A stretch of 64,000 nucleotides of DNA from NCBI RefSeq assembly GCF_001424585.1, contig NZ_LMPJ01000009.1, positions 306,212 through 370,211 of the forward strand, read 5' to 3'. Positions within the stretch are counted from its first letter, which is position 1, and each line of letters begins with the position of its first letter. Both the position numbers and the translations under genes were made by a program. Of this stretch, positions 16,127 through 24,026 are shown in pieces. The stretch is from Chryseobacterium sp. Leaf180 (GTDB lineage Bacteria > Bacteroidota > Bacteroidia > Flavobacteriales > Weeksellaceae). The notes beneath the pieces were generated by a model. It did not search any database. It saw only the letters and a program-made list of their open reading frames with translations, and was not told where the DNA came from.

Positions 16127-17524
16127 CTATTCGACTTTATTTTTTGCAACCTGAGCCATCAGTTCGGCTTCCACTGCCACGGTATCGCCTACATAGCCGT
16201 AGCCCTGCATGTGAACAATTCCTCTGCGGATCGGCTCCATCAGTTCGATTTTAAAAATCATCGTATCGCCAGGAACCACCTTTCTTTTAAACTTTACTTT
16301 ATCAATTTTAATAAAATAAGTAGAATAATTTTCAGGATCCGGAACGCTGGCCAGAACCAAAATTCCGCCGGTCTGTGCCAAAGCTTCAACCTGAAGAACG
16401 CCCGGCATTACCGGTTCTTTCGGGAAATGTCCTACGAAAAACGGTTCGTTCATCGTCACGTTTTTCAATCCTACCACGTGAGAATCTGAAAGCTCGAGAA
16501 TTTTATCAATCAACAGAAACGGCGGTCGGTGCGGCATCAGTTTCATAATTCCGTTGATGTCGAAAACCGGTTCTTTTGTCAAATCAAAATCGGGTACGTT
16601 TTTCTTTTTCTGTAATTTCCACTGTCTGTTCAGTTTTTTGGCAAACTGAGTATTTACGTAATGGCCAGGTTTATTGGCAATGATTTTACCTTTAATTTTA
16701 ACTCCGCACAGTGCAAGATCGCCAATTACATCCAGTAATTTGTGTCTCGCCGCTTCGTTTGGATAATTTAATGTAAGATTATCTAAAATACCGTTGGGTC
16801 TGATTGATACATGATCTTTTCCAAAAGCTTTTTTTAGTTTTTCGGTGGTTTCTGGCGTTAAATCTTTATCCACGTAAACAATAGCATTAGAAATGTCGCC
16901 ACCTTTTATAAGACCATGATCTAAAAGCATCTCAAGTTCGTGCAGGAAACTGAAAGTTCTGGCAGAAGAAATCTCGTCTTTAAACTCGCTGATATGCTTC
17001 ATCGTTGCATTTTGAGTTCCTAAAACTTTAGTCCCAAAATCCACCATCGTAGTTACCTCGTAGGTATCAGAAGGAATGACGGTAATTTCTGAACCTGTTA
17101 CAGAATCTGTGTACGTAAGCACTTCTTTTACCACAAGATATTCGCGGTTGGCATTTTGCTCTGTGATACCCGCTTTTTCAATCGCATCTACAAAGAATTT
17201 GGATGAACCGTCTAAAATTGGCGGCTCAGAAGCATCCATTTCAAGATAAGCATTGTCGATATCGCAACCCACCAAAGCTGCCAGAAGGTGCTCACAGGTA
17301 TTGATTTTTACACCCAGTTTTTCTAATGTAGTACCACGCTCGGTTGCAATCACATAGTTTACATCGGCTTCTACCTGAGGATGACCCTCAAGATCGGTTC
17401 TCACAAAAACAAAACCAGTGTTTTCTTTTGCGGGTTTCATGGTAAGTTTTACTTCTTTACCTGTGTGAAGACCGATTCCGGAAAGTGTGATTTCTTCCTG
17501 AAGCGTTTTTTGTTTATCACTCAT
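16127..17524 (-). CDS. lpxC/fabZ: Bifunctional UDP-3-O-acyl-GlcNAc deacetylase / 3-hydroxyacyl-ACP dehydratase
   Basis: Fusion of two enzymes, 465 aa, as is usual in Bacteroidota. LpxC part (about 1-310): zinc-binding His in CEHLLAAL and HKLLDVIGDLAL, and the GHYVNT motif; it deacetylates UDP-3-O-acyl-GlcNAc, the committed step of lipid A synthesis. FabZ part (about 325-465): hot-dog fold with LMPHRPPFLLIDKI and the catalytic His-Glu region GHFPKEPVMPGVLQVEALAQ; it dehydrates 3-hydroxyacyl-ACP. The fusion ties lipid A and fatty-acid flux together. It overlaps lpxD by 8 nt. Confidence 0.97.
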   Translation of the reverse strand: MSDKQKTLQEEITLSGIGLHTGKEVKLTMKPAKENTGFVFVRTDLEGHPQVEADVNYVIATERGTTLEKLGVKINTCEHLLAALVGCDIDNAYLEMDASEPPILDGSSKFFVDAIEKAGITEQNANREYLVVKEVLTYTDSVTGSEITVIPSDTYEVTTMVDFGTKVLGTQNATMKHISEFKDEISSARTFSFLHELEMLLDHGLIKGGDISNAIVYVDKDLTPETTEKLKKAFGKDHVSIRPNGILDNLTLNYPNEAARHKLLDVIGDLALCGVKIKGKIIANKPGHYVNTQFAKKLNRQWKLQKKKNVPDFDLTKEPVFDINGIMKLMPHRPPFLLIDKILELSDSHVVGLKNVTMNEPFFVGHFPKEPVMPGVLQVEALAQTGGILVLASVPDPENYSTYFIKIDKVKFKRKVVPGDTMIFKIELMEPIRRGIVHMQGYGYVGDTVAVEAELMAQVAKNKVE

Positions 17525-18548
17525 TAGTCAAATCTTTTGAGTTGTTTTCAAGATTATTAATTCGTTTTGCTAGAGAAGGTAATTTCCGGAAATGCACATA
17601 ACTTCTGAGATAGTCGTTATAATGTATTGCGGGCGAGCCGTAGATCGTATCCTTGCTGTTTACGTTTGCGATAACGCCGCTCTGTGCCTGAATTTTTACC
17701 TGATCTCCTATTTTTATATGACCGACAATGCCTACCTGACCGCCAATCTGATTCCAGTCGCCGATCGTTGTAGAGCCTGCAATACCTGTCTGAGAGGCGA
17801 TTACATTATTTTGTCCGATTTTTACATTGTGAGCAATCTGGATAAGATTGTCTATCTTGGTTCCTTTACCGATAACGGTTGAGCCGATTGTAGCGCGGTC
17901 GATGCTGCAGTTGGAGCCAATTTCAACATCATCTTCAATAATGACATTTCCCAGCTGCGGAATTTTTTTAAAACCCTCAGAAGTCGGCTGAAAACCAAAA
18001 CCATCACCACCAATTACTGTATTTGAATGAACGATACAGTTGTCGCCTACGATGCAGTAATCATAAATTCTTGCACCACTGTCAATTTTACAGTTTTTAC
18101 CGATTTTTACACCTTTACCAATGTAAACATGCGGATAAATCTGCGAGCCGTCGCCAATTTTTGCTTTTTCTGAAATGTACGTGAAAGCGCCTATGTAAAT
18201 ATTTTCGCCCAGTTTCGCAGAATTGTGAATGGAAGAACCGCTTTCTATGCCCTCTTTTCTACCCTGCATTTCCTGGTATAGATTCATCAGAACCTGAAAA
18301 GAAAGATACGCGTCTTTTACAGCGATTACTGTGGGAGCGTAATATTGATCGGCTAGCAGTTTTTCTGAAACAATGATGACAGCACATCTAGATTCCTGCA
18401 GATATGGCATGAATCTTTCTTGAGCTATAAATGAAAGATGACCGTTTTCGCCGCTCTCTATGGGCGAAACTCCCGTTATCAGTGCATTTTCGTCACCTAT
18501 TATTTTACCGTCTATAAAACTTGCAATTTGCGAAGCTGTAAATTCCAT
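17517..18548 (-). CDS. lpxD: UDP-3-O-(3-hydroxyacyl)glucosamine N-acyltransferase
   Basis: Third step of lipid A synthesis. Start set at the ATG at 18548 (MEFTASQIASFIDGKIIG), 343 aa. The TTG at 18557 is in frame but lies within the -7 promoter element at 18555-18562, so it cannot be on the transcript. N-terminal uridine-binding domain about 1-100, hexapeptide beta-helix about 110-310 with the catalytic His in QIAHNVKIGQNNVI, then a short C-terminal helix. First gene of the lpxD-lpxC/fabZ-lpxA operon and the likelier essential LpxD of the two copies. Confidence 0.95.
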   Translation of the reverse strand: MEFTASQIASFIDGKIIGDENALITGVSPIESGENGHLSFIAQERFMPYLQESRCAVIIVSEKLLADQYYAPTVIAVKDAYLSFQVLMNLYQEMQGRKEGIESGSSIHNSAKLGENIYIGAFTYISEKAKIGDGSQIYPHVYIGKGVKIGKNCKIDSGARIYDYCIVGDNCIVHSNTVIGGDGFGFQPTSEGFKKIPQLGNVIIEDDVEIGSNCSIDRATIGSTVIGKGTKIDNLIQIAHNVKIGQNNVIASQTGIAGSTTIGDWNQIGGQVGIVGHIKIGDQVKIQAQSGVIANVNSKDTIYGSPAIHYNDYLRSYVHFRKLPSLAKRINNLENNSKDLTNE

Positions 18549-18554
18549 ATCCTG

Positions 18555-18583
18555 CAAAGATAATAAAATCTCTTATTTGCAAA
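18555..18583 (-). promoter_or_regulatory. Promoter of the lpx operon
   Basis: On the minus strand TTTG (18583-18580), 17 nt, then TATCTTTG (18562-18555): a near-ideal Bacteroidota promoter. Transcription would begin around 18548-18550, at or within a couple of bases of the lpxD ATG, implying a leaderless or nearly leaderless mRNA. Confidence 0.72.
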
Positions 18584-18637
18584 CATTTTTTAGTTTCAGT
18601 AATGACTTTTTTAACGGAACATGAATTTAATGTGAAT

Positions 18638-19843
18638 CTAAATCCTCGGATATGTCAAAATATAGCGTGTCGTTTTATGAGCAATTAATCCCGATAAAAG
18701 CTGATCTTCCGACTCGTCTAAGCGTAAAACGCTTCCGCTTTTCTGCAAAAGATTGATCGGCTGTTTCTGCGTATCGTAAGGCAAAAGACTTCTTTTAATC
18801 TGATACACCAAATCTACCGCGTGATGAATACCCAGTTTTTCATTCACTTCCTTTATTTTTCCCTGGATAAATTCTTCCGTAAAAGGCTGCGAACTGATAA
18901 TCGTTTTCGGTAACTGACGTCTGATCACGCACTGACACCAATATGACAGCACAGGATCTTCCGCGCTCTGCCAAAGTTTCATCGCCTGAATAATATCGTT
19001 ATCATCCATTTGTGTAAACCGGAAAACATCTTCCTCGGTTGCTGCACTTTTCTCCCGATACAGAAAATACTGGAGATTTTCGCCTGCGGGAAGATCAGTT
19101 CCGGAAGAAACAAGTTGCTTTGCACGTTCTAAAATTTTAACCAAAAGAAACTCTGCCAGTGCCGATGTTTTGTGATAATATACCTGCCAGTACATAAACA
19201 TTCGCGCTGTAAGAAAATTTTCGATTGAATAAACGCCTTTAGCATCAATTACCAGTTCATCTTCGCAGACATTCATCATCGAAATAATGCGCTGCGTATT
19301 TACATTTCCTTCGGCAACACCAGTGAAGAAGCTGTCTCTTTTCAGATAATCAAGACGGTCGACATCGAGCTGTGAAGTGATCAGCTGATTAAAAAAACCG
19401 CGGTGATATTTCCCCTGAAACATTTCCATTGCCATTTCCAATTCGCCATCAAATTCAGCATTGATGCGGCTCATCAGCAATAACGAAAGTTTTTCGTGAT
19501 GCCAGTCATCCATCAGCATATTTTCTAACGCGTGAGAAAACGGTCCGTGCCCTATATCGTGAAGTAAAATAGCAAGCATCGCACTTTTCTCTTCCCCTTC
19601 AGAAATCTGAACACCTTTATGCTTTAAAGTTTCAAGTGCGGTAAACATCAGATGCATCGCACCCAAAGCGTGATGAAAACGCGTGTGTGTTGCTCCAGGG
19701 AAAATCAGATTGAGAAGTCCGGTCTGAGAAATTCTGCGTAAACGCTGAAAATAAGGATGTTCTATCACATCAAACAAAATCGCATGGGGAATTTTGATAA
19801 ATCCATGTACCGGATCGTTGATGATTTTGAGTTTATTCTGCAT
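18638..19843 (-). CDS. HD-domain phosphohydrolase
   Basis: Start set at the ATG at 19843 (MQNKLKIINDPVHGFIKIP), 401 aa. The longer frame to 19882 runs through a CAAAAATA element (TATTTTTG on the minus strand) at 19864-19871 that is the better promoter candidate. Metal-binding HD motifs: RFHHALGAMHL near 48, LLHDIGHGPFSHALE near 95, and a later Asp in SQLDVDRLDYLKRDSF. This is the SAMHD1/YdhJ-like deoxyguanosinetriphosphatase-related family found next to lpxD in many Flavobacteria. Substrate unproven (dNTPs are possible). It is read from its own promoter towards the lpx operon. Confidence 0.9.
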   Translation of the reverse strand: MQNKLKIINDPVHGFIKIPHAILFDVIEHPYFQRLRRISQTGLLNLIFPGATHTRFHHALGAMHLMFTALETLKHKGVQISEGEEKSAMLAILLHDIGHGPFSHALENMLMDDWHHEKLSLLLMSRINAEFDGELEMAMEMFQGKYHRGFFNQLITSQLDVDRLDYLKRDSFFTGVAEGNVNTQRIISMMNVCEDELVIDAKGVYSIENFLTARMFMYWQVYYHKTSALAEFLLVKILERAKQLVSSGTDLPAGENLQYFLYREKSAATEEDVFRFTQMDDNDIIQAMKLWQSAEDPVLSYWCQCVIRRQLPKTIISSQPFTEEFIQGKIKEVNEKLGIHHAVDLVYQIKRSLLPYDTQKQPINLLQKSGSVLRLDESEDQLLSGLIAHKTTRYILTYPRI

Positions 19844-20029
19844 AGAAATAGGAACTGTAATTACAAAAATAAAGCTTTTCAATCTAAAATTTGAGCTTAA
19901 ACATGTTTAGACTAAAGAATTCCCACTGTGAAAGCGAGTGTTGTACCAAGATGCAAAAAGTGAATTATGCTGAGAATTCATTTAACTAACATTTAACGGT
20001 TTCGATGGAAAATTTGGCTTTGCAAGGCG

Positions 20030-20037
20030 TATTTTTG
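20030..20037 (+). promoter_or_regulatory. Candidate -7 element for porX
   Basis: TATTTTTG matches TAnnTTTG, 44 nt before the porX ATG. A TTTG at 20013-20016 is at a short 13-nt spacing, so the match is partial. Confidence 0.35.
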
Positions 20038-20081
20038 GATACAGTTTTGATATTAAAACTGCAGAAAAAATAAAAGTATTT

Positions 20082-21626
20082 ATGTCCGAAAAAATATTAT
20101 GGATCGATGATGAAATAGATTTACTTAAGCCTCATATCGTATTTTTAGAAAAGAAAGGCTACCAGGTGACGCCTGTAAATAATGTGAATGATGCGCTCGA
20201 TCTGATGGATTCTGAAAAATTTGCTCTCACGCTTATCGATGAAAACATGCCTGGAATTTCCGGTCTGGAAGCAATACCGATGATTAAAGATAAAGACAGT
20301 TCGCTGAAAATCGTAATGGTAACGAAGAGCGAGGAAGAGCACATAATGGAAGAAGCGATCGGTTCTCAGATCGCGGATTACATCCTGAAACCGGTAAATC
20401 CGAATCAGATTCTGCTTTCATTAAAGAAAAATCTTCAGCAGGAAGATCTTGTGGAGCAGAAAACGATTTTGCAGTATCAGCAGGAGTTTAGAAATCTTTC
20501 GATGGAACTTTCTTACCTTAAAACGTATCAGGATTGGGCAGAATACTACAAGAAGATCGTGAACTGGGAACTGAAGTTTGATAAAGTTGCAGACAATGAG
20601 TTTTCTGATCTCCTGCAATCGCAGAAGGAAGAAGCGAATATTCAGTTTGCGAAATTTATCGAAAATAATTATGAAGATTGGCTTCACGGACACGACAAAC
20701 CTTTGATGAGCCACACGCTTTTCCGTGAAAAAGTAAAACCTGAAGTGGAAAAAGACAAGGTTTTACTGCTGATGGTTGACAACTTACGTTACGATCAGTG
20801 GAAAGTAATTGAGCCACAGTTTACAAAATATTACAACAAAGTTTCAGAAGATTATTATTACAGTATTTTACCAACGGCAACACAGTATGCGAGAAATTCT
20901 TTCTTCGCGGGAATGTTGCCATCAGAAATTGAGAAAAGATTTCCGGATAAATGGTTTAATGATAATGAGGACGGAAATAAAAATGAATATGAGCGCGATT
21001 TCCTGGAAGATCAGATGAAAAGAATCGGACTCAATTCGAAATCGATGAAGTATTTGAAAGTGCTGAATGCTGATTTTGAAAGAAAGATTTATGAAGATTT
21101 TAATCAGCACAAAAACAATGATCTGTTGGTGATTGTTTACAATTTTATTGACATTTTATCTCACGCTAAAACAGACAATCACATTGTTGATCAGCTTATT
21201 CGTGATGATAAAACGTTCAGATCGCTGACGGCTAACTGGTTTGAAAATTCATCGATTATTAAAATCATTAAACTTGCGGCAGAGCACGGTTATAAATTAG
21301 TAATCACTACAGACCATGGAACCGTTTACGTGAAAAAACCAAGCCGCGTGGTTGGCGACCGTGAAACCTCAACGAACATCCGTTACAAAACCGGGAAAAG
21401 TCTGACCTACGACGACAAAGATGTTTGGGCGGTGACCAATCCGGAAAAGATCTTCTTGCCTAAAGGTAATTTAAGCTCTAAATATATTTTCGCTAAGAAT
21501 AATATCTTTTTAGCCTATCCGAAAAACTACAATCACTTTGTCAATTATTACAAAGAGACGTATCAGCACGGCGGAATTTCACTGGAAGAATGTATTATTC
21601 CGATCAGTATTTTAGAACCAAAGTAG
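20082..21626 (+). CDS. porX: T9SS response regulator with PglZ-type phosphatase domain
   Basis: 514 aa, close to the known PorX length. Receiver domain (about 1-120): acidic pocket Asp9/Asp10, phospho-acceptor Asp53 in LTLIDENMPG, and conserved Lys in YILKPVNP. A helical linker spans about 120-200. The PglZ/alkaline-phosphatase-like domain (about 205-514) has the metal Asp233 in LLLMVDNLRYDQW, the Thr-containing SILPTATQYARNS, and ITTDHGTVYVKKPSRVVGDRE. PorX controls expression and function of the type IX secretion system together with PorY, which is not in this window. Divergent from the HD gene; followed by a strong terminator. Confidence 0.95.
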   Translation: MSEKILWIDDEIDLLKPHIVFLEKKGYQVTPVNNVNDALDLMDSEKFALTLIDENMPGISGLEAIPMIKDKDSSLKIVMVTKSEEEHIMEEAIGSQIADYILKPVNPNQILLSLKKNLQQEDLVEQKTILQYQQEFRNLSMELSYLKTYQDWAEYYKKIVNWELKFDKVADNEFSDLLQSQKEEANIQFAKFIENNYEDWLHGHDKPLMSHTLFREKVKPEVEKDKVLLLMVDNLRYDQWKVIEPQFTKYYNKVSEDYYYSILPTATQYARNSFFAGMLPSEIEKRFPDKWFNDNEDGNKNEYERDFLEDQMKRIGLNSKSMKYLKVLNADFERKIYEDFNQHKNNDLLVIVYNFIDILSHAKTDNHIVDQLIRDDKTFRSLTANWFENSSIIKIIKLAAEHGYKLVITTDHGTVYVKKPSRVVGDRETSTNIRYKTGKSLTYDDKDVWAVTNPEKIFLPKGNLSSKYIFAKNNIFLAYPKNYNHFVNYYKETYQHGGISLEECIIPISILEPK

Positions 21627-21655
21627 TATTTTCATAGTTTACCTACTTTGGGTTT

Positions 21656-21688
21656 CGGGCGGAAAAAATCTTCGATTTTTCCCGCCCG
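21656..21688 (+). terminator. Terminator of porX
   Basis: 15-bp stem with one mismatch (CGGGCGGAAAAAATC / GATTTTTCCCGCCCG) and a 3-nt loop, followed by five T residues. A second inverted repeat, CCAAAGTAG / CTACTTTGG (21619-21651), overlaps the stop codon just before it. Confidence 0.88.
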
Positions 21689-21729
21689 TTTTTATATAAA
21701 GTCTTATTTCACGAAATATTTAAAACAAG

Positions 21730-21755
21730 AAACTCCATCGATCACTGTGGAGTTT
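21730..21755 (-). terminator. Terminator of the thioredoxin-like gene
   Basis: 8-bp perfect stem AAACTCCA / TGGAGTTT with a 10-nt loop, 20 nt beyond the minus-strand stop codon. Confidence 0.7.
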
Positions 21756-21774
21756 TTCAGACTTTTATATTGAT

Positions 21775-22389
21775 TTATTCTTTGTTCTGTGTTGCCTTTT
21801 TAGATAAAAGAGGCAAAACAATTCTTCTCACCATCGGTTTTGAGTCCTTCCAATCAGGATCATCTTTGCTATCTTTCCATGTAGTAACCATTTGAACTTC
21901 ACTTGTTTGATTGAGAACAATGAATTTAGACATATCATCTATATTTTCAAATTTTGAAGGAGTGATTTTCGCAAGAAAATCTTTGTATTTTTTAGATTTG
22001 CCCCCTCTATCTAAATCCTTTATAACAAGAATTTTCGCATTAGGAAAGGCGTCTAAAATCATGTCTCTCCCTTCTTCTGCAAAATGACTATCTTCTTTAT
22101 CCACCAGCAATACATAAAGATCTACCTTATAATATTTCTCTATTGCATAAAAAGCAGGAATATGATAAATACAAGGCTGACACCAACTGCCAAAAGTAAA
22201 AAAAAGTGTGTTTGGCTGATCTGATTTTTTTGCAAGACACTTTATATCTTCCGTAGTTACCGAATAAATACCATCGTAATACGATTTACTTATTTTACAT
22301 TTTTCTACAGGAGTTTGCGAATGCATGATTGCAAAACAAAAAATTGATAAAATTAAAAGTACCCTTCGATTTCCAATAACATTAAACAT
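21775..22389 (-). CDS. Thioredoxin-fold exported protein
   Basis: Start chosen at the ATG at 22389 (MFNVIGNRRVLLILSIFCFAIM) so that the signal sequence is N-terminal; the frame extends to an ATG at 22413. About 204 aa. The thioredoxin active site is FTFGSWCQPCIYHIPAF, with the CxxC pair near residues 68-71. The fold continues with VDLYVLLVDKEDS. The location is likely periplasmic, where it could reduce or transfer disulfides, as TlpA/ResA-like proteins do. Partner unknown. It is AT-rich relative to xth and may be strain-variable. Confidence 0.8.
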   Translation of the reverse strand: MFNVIGNRRVLLILSIFCFAIMHSQTPVEKCKISKSYYDGIYSVTTEDIKCLAKKSDQPNTLFFTFGSWCQPCIYHIPAFYAIEKYYKVDLYVLLVDKEDSHFAEEGRDMILDAFPNAKILVIKDLDRGGKSKKYKDFLAKITPSKFENIDDMSKFIVLNQTSEVQMVTTWKDSKDDPDWKDSKPMVRRIVLPLLSKKATQNKE

Positions 22390-22543
22390 TCTAATATAAA
22401 TGTTGATTTTCATAATGTAATATTAATTTATATTTTTAGAACTGCAACACCATAAAATATAAAACAAATTACCAATACAATTTGAATAATTTCTTCTATT
22501 TCTTTTACTTGAGAAAAACAAATACAATCACTAAAAAAAACCT

Positions 22544-23314
22544 ATGAGAATCATCACTTACAACGTCAACGGCATTCGTGCGGCTTTCACCAAAGATTTT
22601 ATCAGCTGGCTGAAATCTGCTGATCCTGATATCATCTGTATTCAGGAAAGCAAAGCCGGAAATGACCAAATTGATATTGAAAGCTTAGAAAAAGCGGGAT
22701 ATCACAGCTATTGGCATGCGGCGGTGCGCAAAGGTTACAGCGGCGTTGGTATTGCTACGAAAATTCAGCCGAAACATGTGGAATATGGTTGCGGTATTGA
22801 AAGTTATGATAATGAAGGACGAATTATCAGAGCAGATTTTGAAGGGTTTTCTGTAATTTCTGTCTACGTACCTTCTGCATCCAATATTGAAAGACTTGAA
22901 TTTAAAATGCAGTTTTGCCGCGATTTTCTGGCGTACATAAAGAAACTGAAGGAAGAGATTCCGAATCTGGTGATCAGTGGAGATTTCAATATTTGCCATC
23001 ATGCAATTGATATTCACAATCCGGTCGGACTTAAAAACACCTCCGGTTTTCTGCCGATGGAACGCGAATGGATGACTGATTTTATTGAAGAATGCGAACT
23101 GATCGACAGTTTCAGATTTTTTAATAACGAACCAGATAATTACACATGGTGGAGTTACCGGCAAAACGCGCGTGCGAATAATAAAGGCTGGCGTCTGGAT
23201 TATAATTTCACATCTTATAGCTTAAAAGAGAAACTTTCGCGGGCGGTGATTTTAAAAGAAGCTGTGCATTCTGATCACTGCCCAGCGCTTGTAGAAATAG
23301 ATTTACAGAAATGA
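22544..23314 (+). CDS. xth: Exodeoxyribonuclease III
   Basis: AP endonuclease and 3'-5' exonuclease of base excision repair, 256 aa. Endonuclease/exonuclease/phosphatase fold: TYNVNGIRAAF at the N-terminus, IICIQESKA with the metal Glu, WHAAVRKGYSGVGIATK, the catalytic ISGDFNICH, RLDYNFTSYS, and the terminal EAVHSDHCPALVEI with the catalytic Asp-His pair. Monocistronic, with a shared hairpin against rlpA. Confidence 0.96.
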   Translation: MRIITYNVNGIRAAFTKDFISWLKSADPDIICIQESKAGNDQIDIESLEKAGYHSYWHAAVRKGYSGVGIATKIQPKHVEYGCGIESYDNEGRIIRADFEGFSVISVYVPSASNIERLEFKMQFCRDFLAYIKKLKEEIPNLVISGDFNICHHAIDIHNPVGLKNTSGFLPMEREWMTDFIEECELIDSFRFFNNEPDNYTWWSYRQNARANNKGWRLDYNFTSYSLKEKLSRAVILKEAVHSDHCPALVEIDLQK

Positions 23315-23315
23315 A

Positions 23316-23339
23316 AAAGCCAACTGTAAAGCTGGCTTT
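23316..23339. terminator. Bidirectional terminator between xth and rlpA
   Basis: 7-bp stem AAAGCCA / TGGCTTT (extendable with one bulge) between the converging stop codons, A-run on one side and T-rich on the other. Confidence 0.78.
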
Positions 23340-23344
23340 ATATT

Positions 23345-23728
23345 TTAATTTTCGTCGTCTGTTATTACTTCAAACGATACGGGAACTTTTCCTTCACTCG
23401 GATTTGCAATTGCTGCAAAAGCGGCGCGTGACATATCTAAAACTCTTGAAGAATGAAAAGGTCCGCGGTCATTGACTTCTACTATGACCTCTTTTCCGTT
23501 TTTAAGATTGGTGATTTTTATTTCTGTTCCGAAGGGTAAACTTCTGTGTGCTGCTGTAAGCTTGTTGTTATCGAAAATCTCTCCGCTAGCCGTTTTTCTT
23601 CCGTTAAATTTACTGTGATAATAAGAAGCGTAACTTGTTTTTGCATCTGCAACATTATGATCTGCAAAAGAATAGGTTGCAAGAGAAAGAATTGCTGTTA
23701 CCAATACAAGCGTAAAATTTTTAAGCAT
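23345..23728 (-). CDS. RlpA-like septal ring lytic transglycosylase family protein
   Basis: 127 aa with a signal peptide (MLKNFTLVLVTAILSLATYS). The rest is a double-psi beta-barrel: ASYYHSKFNGRKTASGE, LTAAHRSLPFGTEIKITN, VNDRGPFHSSRVLDMSRAA, with the conserved Glu/Asp residues of the RlpA family. It lacks a SPOR domain, so it is the short form. It probably acts on peptidoglycan in the periplasm. TAGATTTG on the minus strand at 23762-23755 is a fair -7 element. Confidence 0.88.
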   Translation of the reverse strand: MLKNFTLVLVTAILSLATYSFADHNVADAKTSYASYYHSKFNGRKTASGEIFDNNKLTAAHRSLPFGTEIKITNLKNGKEVIVEVNDRGPFHSSRVLDMSRAAFAAIANPSEGKVPVSFEVITDDEN

Positions 23729-23983
23729 AACTTTTAATTTTCTGTTTGACTCGGCAAATCTATCATGAATCTCTGACCACCCATATTTTAAAAGTTAACT
23801 AATGTTAATTAAAGTATAATTAATTCATAAAAATTAATATAAAACGCTGATGTTCAATATAATAAATAGATGCGTTAAAGTATGTTAAAATAATGTAGAT
23901 TCTGTTAATTTTTTTAACCGTACAGAAGACTTATTTGGATGATTCATTATTTAGTAATTTAATTATCAATACATTACAAAATA

Positions 23984-24011
23984 AAAAATCCGGCAAATTT
24001 GCCGGATTTTT
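23984..24011 (-). terminator. Terminator of rimO
   Basis: 14-bp perfect palindrome (AAAAATCCGGCAAA / TTTGCCGGATTTTT) next to the rimO stop codon, with T residues on the minus-strand 3' side. The rest of the 23729-23983 gap is AT-rich with nothing recognisable apart from the rlpA promoter. Confidence 0.88.
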
Positions 24012-24026
24012 ATAATAAAGTTTATT

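Noticed and set aside
15644..16489. 281-aa plus-strand ORF opposite lpxA and lpxC
   Set aside because: Its composition (Cys-, His- and Arg-rich without structure) is that of a shadow frame over strong coding on the other strand.
18548..18557. TTG start for lpxD
   Set aside because: It sits in the -7 element of the operon promoter; the ATG at 18548 is a better start.
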